A stretch of 64,000 nucleotides of DNA from Planctomycetota bacterium (lineage in GTDB: Bacteria; Planctomycetota; Phycisphaerae; UBA1845; UTPLA1), in the NCBI GenBank assembly GCA_003576905.1, contig QEVG01000013.1, positions 1 through 64,000 on the forward strand. Reading direction: 5' to 3'. The notes beneath the pieces are model-generated. The model had not been told where the DNA came from. It was given only the letters and a program-made list of their open reading frames with translations, and searched no databases. The position numbers were made by a program, and so were the translations under genes. Below are positions 45,638-54,060 of this stretch, piece after piece. Every line of letters begins with the position of its first letter. Within the stretch, counting starts at the first letter, position 1.

Positions 45638-46117
45638 CTAGCCCTGCCCGACCGTGACATTATAAGTACGCAGGAGAGACTTGAAATCGTCGGTGAAGAC
45701 GAAGTTCTCCTCGGGGAACGACAGGCCGCTGAGGTTGTTGTCTATGTGCGAGAAAACGATGTCAATCTCGGCGAGGGGTTGTCCGTCCGCGTACACCTTC
45801 CCGGTCGTGCTGGCCGCCTCCGGCGACACCTGCTCGATCTCCGCATCGTAGCGGAGCTGCTCTCCCGGGCGAACTTCGCGCTCGAACCGGGCCCGCTTCA
45901 CCTTGGCGAGAATCACCTTCTCTTGAAACTGCCGCGCCTCTCCGACGAGAATCCCCGCCGTCTGCGCCATGCCCTCGACGATCAGGCTCGCCGGCATGAC
46001 CGGATAGGCGGGGAAGTGGTCGTGCAGGTGCTCCTCGGCGAGGCTCACGTTCTTGATGGCCGTCGCCCGCTTCCCCGACTCAAACGCAATGAATTTGTCG
46101 ATCCAGATCCAGCGCAA
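45638..46117 (-). CDS. FabZ-like 3-hydroxyacyl-ACP dehydratase, copy 1
   Basis: A 159-residue hot-dog fold protein. It has the dehydratase signature HFPAYPVMPASLIVEGMAQ, with His34 and Glu48 spaced 14 apart as in FabZ. The usual Gly after MP is Ala. It removes water from 3-hydroxyacyl-ACP. It starts MRWIWIDKFI, so it is full length with a long C-terminal tail (about 130-159). It lies between the ACP gene (80-nt gap) and the degenerate ketosynthase (35-nt gap). Confidence 0.85.
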   Translation of the reverse strand: MRWIWIDKFIAFESGKRATAIKNVSLAEEHLHDHFPAYPVMPASLIVEGMAQTAGILVGEARQFQEKVILAKVKRARFEREVRPGEQLRYDAEIEQVSPEAASTTGKVYADGQPLAEIDIVFSHIDNNLSGLSFPEENFVFTDDFKSLLRTYNVTVGQG

Positions 46118-46197
46118 TGAGATCTATCCCCGCTACGGTCGTTGGCGATGCCGGACGGTCGGCCAGCGCCGATGCGTCATTCGGCTTCGTATTTCAT

Positions 46198-46587
46198 CTA
46201 CGCGCCGAGCTTGGTCGTCACGTAGTTCACGATGGTCTTCACAGTGAACAGGTTCGGCATCTTGGAAACGTCCGGATCCTTCTGAAAATCCGTGAAATCG
46301 GCGTGCGGCATGGCCTTCTTAAGCGTCTCCATGCCCTTGGCGGTCATCTTGCCGCCCTCGACATACTCCGGATTGTTCAGGATGTCGTCTGGAAAGAGCT
46401 CCCCGCGCGGAATCTTGATCGCGAAGGTCTTCTCCAGGCGAAAGACGATATCGAGAAAGTCGATGGACTCTGCACCGAGGTCACCCGTCAGGGTGGCTTC
46501 CTCCTTGATCTCATCTTCGTCTACGCCCAGGGCGTCGACCAGGACTTCCTTGACCTTTGAAAACACATCCTCTCGACTCATAGCCAT
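46198..46587 (-). CDS. Acyl carrier protein, unusually long
   Basis: A 129-residue carrier protein. The phosphopantetheine site is Ser41 in DLGAESIDFLDIVFRLE. Helix I (EDVFSKVKEVLVDALGV) and a DEDEIKEEATL loop are as in AcpP. After the second helix there is an insert of about 45 residues (about 60-110) before the last helix (TVKTIVNYVTTKLG). That makes it about 50 residues longer than AcpP. It carries the growing acyl chain for the operon enzymes. GGGAGG lies 9 nt before the ATG at 46587. Confidence 0.85.
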   Translation of the reverse strand: MAMSREDVFSKVKEVLVDALGVDEDEIKEEATLTGDLGAESIDFLDIVFRLEKTFAIKIPRGELFPDDILNNPEYVEGGKMTAKGMETLKKAMPHADFTDFQKDPDVSKMPNLFTVKTIVNYVTTKLGA

Positions 46588-46613
46588 GTGCAATGTCCTC
46601 CCTTGGGACTTTC

Positions 46614-47123
46614 TCAACTGTTTACCGTCACTGCCGCCGGCAAGGTCATCGCCGCTGGGCCCCCGATCAACTCAAATGTCTTCCGTGCGTGGGCGATCAG
46701 CTTTTCGTCGATGTCCGCCAGCGAGCGATTCTTCTCTGCCAGGTTGTAATGCCTCAGCTTCAGGCGCGCCTTCACCATCTCTTCGCCGTCGCTGCGCCCG
46801 AAAGCCTTGAAATCGCTTCCGTGTTCCGTGATCTCCACCGCCTCGGCGACGACCTCCAGCGTTCGGCCGGGAGCCACGAAGCTCTTGTAATTGATGTTCT
46901 TCGCTTCCTCCAGTACGACCATGCTCTTCGTGAAATCCTGCGTCGCACGCACAAGCCATGCGGCCGACTGTACCATCGCCTCCAGCATCATCACTCCCGG
47001 CATAACCGGGAACGTGGGGAAGTGATCCGCCAGGTACTCCTCGGCCAGGGTTAGATTTTTGCGCGTGACGATGCGGCTGGGCGGCGCGAGACTCAGGATG
47101 CGGTCGATCAGGATGAACTTCAT
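46614..47123 (-). CDS. FabZ-like 3-hydroxyacyl-ACP dehydratase, copy 2
   Basis: A 169-residue hot-dog protein. It has MKFILIDRILSL, then HFPTFPVMPGVMMLEAMVQ with His34 and Glu48, the canonical FabZ order with Gly kept. It is the first gene of the operon: dehydratase, ACP, dehydratase, degenerate KS, KS. Its C-terminal half differs strongly from copy 1, so the two may act on different chain lengths or form a mixed assembly. The ATG at 47123 lacks a strong ribosome site; a TTG ten codons upstream is less likely. The 276 nt upstream, shared with the divergent reductase gene, show no other feature. Confidence 0.85.
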   Translation of the reverse strand: MKFILIDRILSLAPPSRIVTRKNLTLAEEYLADHFPTFPVMPGVMMLEAMVQSAAWLVRATQDFTKSMVVLEEAKNINYKSFVAPGRTLEVVAEAVEITEHGSDFKAFGRSDGEEMVKARLKLRHYNLAEKNRSLADIDEKLIAHARKTFELIGGPAAMTLPAAVTVNS

Positions 47124-47399
47124 GCTCGGCTGAGTATCACTCTCAAGGCGCAAACGATCATATCTGGCCGCGCGGCCAGCGCTTAGGGCATTCGGCCGCC
47201 GGATGGGTCGGAAGCCTGCAAGTTAAACGGGGCGTTGTAGCGGCTTTGGGGTCCCGTTGCAAGTCAGAATCGTAGTAGGGCACCGATTCGTCCGCACGAA
47301 TTCGAAACGTAATCCCTGTTCTCGTTGGGACTTGCAATCCGCTCAGTGGGCCGAGCGTCGGCCTCGTGGGGCGGGGATGTCGCAGCTATCATTCGGCTA

Positions 47400-48293
47400 A
47401 TGGAGCAATGGCTCATTACCGGTGCCGGGGGACAGTTCGGAAGCGTTCTCCTTCGAAGGCTTACCGATTCAGGGGTGCCCGCGACCGGGCTCGCGTCTCC
47501 CACCGGGCCGTCGCCGGATTCCGGCGCGGTCTGGCGCGTGGACCTGGCTGACCCCGCCGGCCTATCCGTGGCGGTGCGCCACCTGGCCCCCCGGTTCATC
47601 ATCCACGCCGGGGCGGTGACAAGCATACAGGCTGCACACGACGCGCCGGATTACACCCGGAGGGTCAACATCGATGCAACGCGTACATTGGTCGAGACCG
47701 CTCGCGCGATCGGCGCAAAGCTTGTTCTGACGTCCACCGATCTGGTTTTCGACGGGACCCGCGCCCCCTACGCCGAGGATTCTCTGCCTTCGCCGCTTTC
47801 CGTGTATGCGCGATCCAAGGTCGAGGCGGAACGGATCGTGCTCGGATTCGACCACGGCATTGTCGTGCGCCTGGCCCTGATGTACGGCCGGCCGGCGGCG
47901 CAGCGGAACACGACCTTTCTCACTCAGCTCTCGGCCCTGCGGACCGATGCCCCGCTGCGCCTGTTCGCCGATGAGTTTCGAACGCCCATCTGGCTTGAGG
48001 ATGCCGCGACTGCGACACTCATGATCGCGGAATCCGACATCACTGGTGTCATTCACCTTGGCGGACCGGAGCGGATGTCGCGGCTTGACATGGGCCGCGT
48101 CATGGCCCGCGCCCTGGGCGTATCCGGCGCGGGGATTGTGGCCGCGAATCAGCGGGAGATGGCGTCGCCCGAACCGCGCCCGCCGGATGTCAGCCTGGTC
48201 AGCGCTCGCTTTGAGCGCATCTTCGGCCGGCCGCCCGGCCGGCCCATGCAGCAAGCAATGGAACTCCTGGTCACCGCGGAACGGGCGCCCTAG
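47400..48293 (+). CDS. RmlD-like NAD(P)-dependent sugar reductase/epimerase
   Basis: A 297-residue SDR enzyme. It has LITGAGGQFGSVLL (Gly-rich NAD motif), STDLVFDGTRAPYAEDS, YARSK (catalytic Tyr-x3-Lys) and VRLALMYGRP. It belongs to the RmlD family by these motifs. I use the ATG at 47400; the in-frame extension to 47325 has poor coding character. It is transcribed away from the fatty-acid operon and converges with the VWA gene. The sugar substrate is unknown. Confidence 0.8.
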   Translation: MEQWLITGAGGQFGSVLLRRLTDSGVPATGLASPTGPSPDSGAVWRVDLADPAGLSVAVRHLAPRFIIHAGAVTSIQAAHDAPDYTRRVNIDATRTLVETARAIGAKLVLTSTDLVFDGTRAPYAEDSLPSPLSVYARSKVEAERIVLGFDHGIVVRLALMYGRPAAQRNTTFLTQLSALRTDAPLRLFADEFRTPIWLEDAATATLMIAESDITGVIHLGGPERMSRLDMGRVMARALGVSGAGIVAANQREMASPEPRPPDVSLVSARFERIFGRPPGRPMQQAMELLVTAERAP

Positions 48294-48332
48294 CGCCGCG
48301 CACGGTCGTTGGCGCATGCCCCGCCCGGGCAA

Positions 48333-50090
48333 CTATTTGATCATGTAGCGCCGGCGCTTGAGATAATCCCAGACCACGTAGCGGTCGAGTTCTCGCCCGC
48401 CGACGAAGAAGACGCGGCCCTGAGTGCCCTCCGCGAGCCGGTTTGCGAAGCGTATGTCCTCCTCGCTCTGAGACCATCCCGACAACAGAAAGATGTTGAT
48501 CGTGATGTTCTGCTCCCGGCAGAGCAGCCCCTCGCGCTGAGTGAAATGCTCCGTCCGCGGGTCGGGCGGGTACAGCAGGTAGAGCCATTTGTCTTCGAAA
48601 TGCGCTGTCGGAAGCCCGTCAGTGATCAGAATGATCTGCCGGTTCGGCGTGTCCTGCACCTGGAGTATCTGGCGGGCGGTCCGGAGCCCCTGCTGAAGAT
48701 TCGTGAAATGCGGTGGAATGTCCCGCTCGGTCAGCCGCTCGTCACTCATGTCGGCCTTGAGCCGCACCCATGGCTCGTGAATCGTCACCGTTTTCGGCAT
48801 CAGCTGCGGCACTTCGGAGATGTGTCGCCGCTTGGCGAAGGTAAAAATCTCCACGAAATCGACGAAATCACCTGGATATTCCGTTCGGATGAGCCCGTGC
48901 AGCGCGAGTGCCATGCGCTTGACGTTCACGTATTGCCCGCCCCAGCGCATCGAGCCGCTCATGTCCATGCACACGACCGTCGCGCATTTGGGCGTGTTCC
49001 GCGTGATGTGAATCTCGATGTCCTCCGGGAGCATCCGGATGCGCGGGCCGCGCTCCGGCCCGGTCTGGCCGGGTCCGCCGCCTCGGCTCGCTTCGCGGAT
49101 CATTGCGTTGGTCATTGAAGATGCGACGTCCATGTTGGCCAGGCTGTCGCCGAACGCATACGGCCTGGTGCGCTGCGTCTCCACGACGCCTTCTCCGGCG
49201 ATCGGCTCGGAGTGTCGGCCCGTCTTGGCGGCCTGGAGGTCGGCGAAGATTCGGTCGAGCAGCTTGGACTGAAAAATCCTGAACGCGCGCGGCGTCAGCG
49301 TGTACCGACCATTGTCGTTCTGAAGACCCTGTTCTTCCGCGAGTTGCCGTACCAGTTCCTCCACCTGGTGCCGCAGCCGCTCAAGCTCCGCCATCTGCGC
49401 ACGGTCGGCGAACCGCGCCAGCTCTTCCATGTTGATCAGATACAGCTTGGCATTCCTGGCCGCCTCTTTGAGCTGTTCGATCAGCCGGTCGATCGTCTCA
49501 AGCTCCTCTTTGATTTCTATCGCCTGCGGGACCGTCATCTCCTTCTTGCCGCTGAACCGGTATTTTCCCGCGAGTTGTTCCACTTCATATTGATTCCCGA
49601 GCGTTTCGATCAGAGTGAGCAACTCTTTCGCGAACGTCTTCGCTGCGAAGTTGTCCGCCCGGTACCACATGCGTTCGAGTTCGGCGATTTGCCGCGTCTT
49701 GAGCGCGCGCTGAAAGGCGGTGGCGAATTCCTTCGGCGGCTTCATGCGTGCGCCGGCCTCCAGAAACGCCCGCTCCGACTCCTCCCGCGCGGCGGAGACC
49801 TCGTACGTCTCAAGAATCCTCCGTTTCCGTTCTTCGAGCATCGCGAGCAGCGAACTGACACTGGGACCAAGTCCGCTGATTTGCGACGGGTCGAGTTCGA
49901 TCGCCTCGGCAAGCTCCTCCTCGGAGAAATCGCGCAGCGTTCCGCTCTCCAGGAGGTGCTCAAACGCCGGCGTTACGAGGTCCGGCGCCTGCGATGCGGG
50001 CATCGGAAAACGCTGAGGGTCGTACCCGAGATAGGTATGGACGATACCGCCGGCCGGAGATTGCGAGGGTGCGTCGCTCATTGCGGACAT
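48333..50090 (-). CDS. VWA-domain protein (CoxE/MoxR-partner type)
   Basis: A 585-residue cytoplasmic protein. Residues about 35-280 are helical and charged. Residues about 365-560 form a von Willebrand A domain with a MIDAS site, DMSGSM and a later LITDG. This is the type of protein that works with a MoxR/ChlI-class AAA+ ATPase, which here lies about 4 kb away (54061-55473) on the same strand. The partner assignment is inference. I use the ATG at 50090; 50081 is nearly as good. It likely serves metal insertion or remodelling of another complex. Confidence 0.78.
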   Translation of the reverse strand: MSAMSDAPSQSPAGGIVHTYLGYDPQRFPMPASQAPDLVTPAFEHLLESGTLRDFSEEELAEAIELDPSQISGLGPSVSSLLAMLEERKRRILETYEVSAAREESERAFLEAGARMKPPKEFATAFQRALKTRQIAELERMWYRADNFAAKTFAKELLTLIETLGNQYEVEQLAGKYRFSGKKEMTVPQAIEIKEELETIDRLIEQLKEAARNAKLYLINMEELARFADRAQMAELERLRHQVEELVRQLAEEQGLQNDNGRYTLTPRAFRIFQSKLLDRIFADLQAAKTGRHSEPIAGEGVVETQRTRPYAFGDSLANMDVASSMTNAMIREASRGGGPGQTGPERGPRIRMLPEDIEIHITRNTPKCATVVCMDMSGSMRWGGQYVNVKRMALALHGLIRTEYPGDFVDFVEIFTFAKRRHISEVPQLMPKTVTIHEPWVRLKADMSDERLTERDIPPHFTNLQQGLRTARQILQVQDTPNRQIILITDGLPTAHFEDKWLYLLYPPDPRTEHFTQREGLLCREQNITINIFLLSGWSQSEEDIRFANRLAEGTQGRVFFVGGRELDRYVVWDYLKRRRYMIK

Positions 50091-50195
50091 TCTATCCGCT
50101 GAGTGCAGGCCCCGCCGATTCGGCCGCGTCGGCGACAACGGCGGCGTGCGGGTTGCGACCTTTTTCAGAGGTACGGGTGGCGCGCCCCCGTTCGT

Positions 50196-52112
50196 TCACC
50201 AGAACTTGCCCTGCTCGCGCTGGTGCGTCTGCCGCCATTGAACGATCTTTTCACGCGCGGGGGCGTGCCTGCCTTCCGCGGCGTCCCTCGCGGCCTCGTC
50301 AGCCAGGTCGGCGAGCTGGTTTAGTATAGGCCGGGCCGGCGGATAGGCCGCGTTTCCAGCCTGGCGGCGCGTTTCCATTCCCACTGCGCGGCAAAGGCTG
50401 GTGATTTCCTTCCACTTTCCCTTTTCCGCGAGAAACTCAAAGGCGGATAGGAACGAATACTGGTCCTCCATGTCCTCGGCGACAAACGTATCGCCGGGCA
50501 TGTATGGATGGACCCCGTTTCCGACGGTCGAGACGTACGATGTCAGGTCCGCGAGCTCGGCCTCCGATAGCCCCAGCTTGTACTCCTGGTTGAACCACTC
50601 GACCACCGCGCGCAACGTCGGCTGGCTCCCGTCATGAAAATAGGGGGCGGTAAACGCCGCGCCAAGCAGGGTGGGCGTGTCGAGCGCCCGATCGCGCGAA
50701 TACTCTGCGTACCCCTGGACCGTGCCGATGTCGTGCCGCTGGTGATCCAGGAAATTCGCCGATGGAATGTGGCAGCTTGCGCAACTTCTCCCGCTCATCG
50801 TCGGGAATACGCGGTTAAAGATCTTTTCCCCCCGCAGGGCCGCCTCGTGTGCACGGTGATTCAGCGTCCCGTCGCGGTCCAAAGCCGGATTCCGCAGAAA
50901 GTCGAATTCGTTCATGTAGACGATCATTGCGTCCAGAAGTACGGGGTCCGGCTCTTCTCCGTTGAACTCATTCACGATCACGTTGCGCACGAAATCGCGC
51001 AGCGACGCAAAGCGCCCGTTGCGGCCGTACGGCGCGGCAAAACGGATGCCTCGCAGGTCCGGAATATCCACCGGATCGAACACGGCATTGTTTCCATGCG
51101 GCGCGAAGAAACTGTTGCTCACGTCCATGTTGCCGGGCCGCGATGACAGGCCGGGTATGAAAAACGCGGGGTTATTGCCCGATTTGTCGTGACAGGAATT
51201 GCATGTGATTCCAAGTGCCCGCGCCGGCTCCCCGAACATCAGCGGATTGTTGAACGCCGCCGCTCCCAGCGAACTGAGCGTCATGTCGCGCTCCAGCGCC
51301 CCGCGCTCGACGCTGTTGAGAATCTGCCGCGGCCGGGGAATCGGCTTGGCGATATGGCTCCCCGGCGGGAGTGTGATCAGTACCCGCGCGCGGGGATTGC
51401 TCGTCGGGCTTGCCTTTGGAATGGGCGCGAGCGGCGCGTCGTTCGAGATCGTGTAGTCCGGTCCGAAGTTGTCCACGAAATACTTTCGAATCGCTTCGAC
51501 GTACGCCTTGGTGTCTTCGCCGCCAATCTGCGCGGGCCGGCTGCTGGCGACCGTCGTCGAAATCCTCGAAAGAGCGTCCCAGTGTGAATTGAGCCGCGCC
51601 AGCGCCGCCGGGTCACATCGTTCAAGCGCCGGAACAAACGCGCCGAACGCTGCTCGCGCCGCTGCCGCACCGCCGTCCGCGGGCAGCCGTTCCAATCGGT
51701 TCACGACGATCGCGCTCATGGCCCGCGTCAGTTGAATGAACACCTGCCGCGCCGCTTCTTCGCGCGGGAGTATGTCAATCTCGGAATCTTCCGGATTCGC
51801 CGGTAGGTCCACATCCGGTGGCGGGGGTGCCTGAGTAGCCATGACCGCCCGCACGTGCTCAATCGTCTCAACGATTCGCTCGGCATGGGCGACGTCAAAC
51901 GTTCGGACCACTTCCGCGATGATGTCCGCGTCTTCCTTTACCTGTTCCCAGTGGATGGGATTGAGACCGAGCACGAATGCCGCCCGCGCGTAGGCGTCGG
52001 CCGCGCGCTTGGCCGTTTGCGTGGCGGACGTACCTTCGCCAGGAAAGGCGGTTTGCGCGATGATGCACACCCAGGACGCAGAGTAAATAATCGTGGCAGC
52101 GAACGTCACCAT
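50196..52112 (-). CDS. Di-haem cytochrome c peroxidase-like protein
   Basis: A protein of about 638 residues. It carries two CxxCH haem sites, CNSCH (Cys304-His308) and CASCH (Cys444-His448), in the order of the bacterial cytochrome c peroxidase/MauG family. Residues about 1-25 (MVTFAATIIYSASWVCIIAQ) look like a signal segment, which haem c attachment outside the membrane needs. About 250 N-terminal residues are extra to the 320-residue classic enzyme. The frame is open to 52328, but those 72 codons have unnatural composition. It reduces peroxide or oxidises a partner protein; which is not clear. Confidence 0.75.
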   Translation of the reverse strand: MVTFAATIIYSASWVCIIAQTAFPGEGTSATQTAKRAADAYARAAFVLGLNPIHWEQVKEDADIIAEVVRTFDVAHAERIVETIEHVRAVMATQAPPPPDVDLPANPEDSEIDILPREEAARQVFIQLTRAMSAIVVNRLERLPADGGAAAARAAFGAFVPALERCDPAALARLNSHWDALSRISTTVASSRPAQIGGEDTKAYVEAIRKYFVDNFGPDYTISNDAPLAPIPKASPTSNPRARVLITLPPGSHIAKPIPRPRQILNSVERGALERDMTLSSLGAAAFNNPLMFGEPARALGITCNSCHDKSGNNPAFFIPGLSSRPGNMDVSNSFFAPHGNNAVFDPVDIPDLRGIRFAAPYGRNGRFASLRDFVRNVIVNEFNGEEPDPVLLDAMIVYMNEFDFLRNPALDRDGTLNHRAHEAALRGEKIFNRVFPTMSGRSCASCHIPSANFLDHQRHDIGTVQGYAEYSRDRALDTPTLLGAAFTAPYFHDGSQPTLRAVVEWFNQEYKLGLSEAELADLTSYVSTVGNGVHPYMPGDTFVAEDMEDQYSFLSAFEFLAEKGKWKEITSLCRAVGMETRRQAGNAAYPPARPILNQLADLADEAARDAAEGRHAPAREKIVQWRQTHQREQGKFW

Positions 52113-52369
52113 TCGATTCGTGGCTCCGGCCTTGCTTCTCGCCAGGACTTCATCGTAGTGCTCGGCGCGATCCCTTCGCAACTTCGGCGACGCATCGGGG
52201 CTCGCCCCCTGCCCCTGGATTATCGGCCGGCGTCGCATAATGTCCCCGACCGCAAGGCCGCACACCCTTTCAAACGTCTTTCCATCAGCAGCAGCCCTGA
52301 GCGGCCGATAGAAACGGGTGAATCGCATTCGTGAAACGCGCCGAACCTCCGGGTTAGGTCAGGACGCCC

Positions 52370-52798
52370 ATGATCGTTGACCACATAATGTCGCGCAATA
52401 TCGTCACCATCGGCATGGATGACAGCCTGGAGTATGCGCAGGCGCTCTTCGATGAGCATGGCTTTCATCACTTGCTCGTCGTGCAGCGCGGCCGCCTCGT
52501 TGGCATCATTTCCGATCGCGACCTGCTTCGCAATCTCAGTCCCTTTATCAATAACCTTGCCGAGCGAACCCAGGACGCCGCCACGTTGAAACGCCGCATC
52601 CACCAGGTGATGACCCGCTCGCTCGTTACCGTCACACGCGAAACTCCGATCGCCGACGCCGCGTGGGAGTTGCTCGAAAGCGGAGTGTCCTGTCTTCCCG
52701 TCATAGATGACCGAAGCGTTCCGATCGGCATCGTGAGTTGGCGCGACCTGCTTCGTGCGGTCGTCCCGCCCGTGCCGATCATGGCTGAGTCCCCCTGA
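52370..52798 (+). CDS. Two-CBS-domain protein
   Basis: A 142-residue protein made only of a CBS pair. The first unit is VDHIMSRNIVTIGMDDSLEYAQALF...LLVVQRGRLVGIISDRDLL. The second is VMTRSLVTVTRETPIADAAWELL...LPVIDDRSVPIGIVSWRDLLRAV. Such pairs bind adenosine nucleotides as an energy sensor. No effector domain is attached, so it probably acts on another protein. It lies divergently from the di-haem protein and 50 nt before the next plus-strand gene. Confidence 0.88.
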   Translation: MIVDHIMSRNIVTIGMDDSLEYAQALFDEHGFHHLLVVQRGRLVGIISDRDLLRNLSPFINNLAERTQDAATLKRRIHQVMTRSLVTVTRETPIADAAWELLESGVSCLPVIDDRSVPIGIVSWRDLLRAVVPPVPIMAESP

Positions 52799-52848
52799 CG
52801 CGCCGGCGCAAGGAAAAGCGAGTCCCGAATCGATAGCGCGGAGGCCAT

Positions 52849-53553
52849 TTGATGAATTGGCTGCGACGAGCGGAGAAACGGGTGATCCGTTTGGTGCTGT
52901 GCGCCGTCGCCCTCGCGCCTCCGATGGGGCTCGCCTTTTGGCAGCTTTTTCTTCATCTTTACGGCCCGCCGACACGCGCCGCCACATGGTCCGTTCTGGC
53001 CTCGGCACATGGCGCCGAATCCGCGCCCGGCGACCCCTGGGATGCACGGCAGTTTGTGATCGATGACGCGGGCCGCTGCTGCCGACGCGCGGAGCTGGCC
53101 CGGGTGGAGCTTCGCGTTTCGTCCGACGCGATCGATTTCATAGGACATGCCTTCGTTTCCACTCCCGCACGGACCGTCGGATTCCGCACGCACCACGAGT
53201 CGGACATCGGCCTGGTGGATTACCTGAGCCCGTTCGCGAAGTCCCGTCCCGGCTTTCTTCGCGATGATTCCGCCGCCGCGTTCGACTACGTCGTTTCTTA
53301 TTCAGCCTGCCCGGAAACTCTTCGCATGCTGGAGGAATCGATCGACCGCCACGCGCACGATCCCTACCAGGTAGGCGACTGGGATGGCGGATTTAACTGC
53401 GCCACGTGGGCGCAAAAACGCCTGCGCGACGCCGGCCTGACGCCGCCGCCCGGCAAATGCCCAAACCAACTGGCTCGCTCCATGTACCCGAGGCCTCCGA
53501 TGGTCGATGGACACGGTTCGGAGACTGAATCGAGCAATGAGGTGAGAAAATGA
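52849..53553 (+). CDS. Putative membrane-anchored permuted papain-like protein
   Basis: A 234-residue protein with one N-terminal membrane span (about 12-36). The soluble part has GHAFVSTPARTVGF (His100) and later FNCATWAQKRLRDAGLTPPPG (Cys184). His before Cys is the order of circularly permuted NlpC/P60/LRAT-like papain-fold families, so a hydrolase or acyltransferase is possible. The family link is by pattern only. The stop overlaps the next gene as ATGA (53550-53553). Confidence 0.6.
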   Translation: MMNWLRRAEKRVIRLVLCAVALAPPMGLAFWQLFLHLYGPPTRAATWSVLASAHGAESAPGDPWDARQFVIDDAGRCCRRAELARVELRVSSDAIDFIGHAFVSTPARTVGFRTHHESDIGLVDYLSPFAKSRPGFLRDDSAAAFDYVVSYSACPETLRMLEESIDRHAHDPYQVGDWDGGFNCATWAQKRLRDAGLTPPPGKCPNQLARSMYPRPPMVDGHGSETESSNEVRK

Positions 53554-54029
53554 ATGCTGGTCGTTTGCATGCCCCCGCGTACGCGTCCCGCATCATGAAC
53601 CGTGCCGCGCCCGCCTTTACGCTGATCGAGCTTGTCACGGTGATCGTGATTCTCGGCGTGCTGTCGACCGTCGCGATTCCCGTGTATCTCGACTACACGC
53701 GCGACGCGAAGGTCTCGGCCTGCAAGGGCGCGCTCGGCGCGCTTCGCGCGGCCGTCGGGTCCTATCATGCCTGGTCCGCCACGGACGCGGGCGGCGGCGT
53801 CCCCCGTTATCCGGCCATCAGCGATCTGACAACCGTCGGAGTCGTGATTCAGGATGCCGTTCCCCCCAACCCTTTCGATTCGGATGGAACTCCCGCCAAC
53901 GTCGTCAACGCCACGGGCACGACAAAAGGCACAATCGTCGGAAACACCGGCGGCTGGTGCTACAACCCCACAAACGGCCAGGTTTGGGCGAACACAGGCA
54001 CGAAGGGAGTTGGCGAGAGCGCGTTCTGA
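53550..54029 (+). CDS. Type II/IV pseudopilin
   Basis: A 159-residue prepilin. The leader ends APA, followed by FTLIELVTVIVILGVLS (cleavage Ala22-Phe23), with Glu at +5. The -1 residue is Ala rather than the usual Gly. A pilin-like body follows (AIPVYLDYTRDAKVSACKGALGALRAAVGSYHAW) with a Gly/Asn-rich beta tail and two Cys. An alternative ATG is at 53595. It overlaps the papain-like gene, which suggests a shared unit. No secretion ATPase or peptidase lies near, so it belongs to a system encoded elsewhere. Confidence 0.82.
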   Translation: MNAGRLHAPAYASRIMNRAAPAFTLIELVTVIVILGVLSTVAIPVYLDYTRDAKVSACKGALGALRAAVGSYHAWSATDAGGGVPRYPAISDLTTVGVVIQDAVPPNPFDSDGTPANVVNATGTTKGTIVGNTGGWCYNPTNGQVWANTGTKGVGESAF

Positions 54030-54060
54030 GGGATTGTCGTGGGAAGTCATTCGCTTCTGA

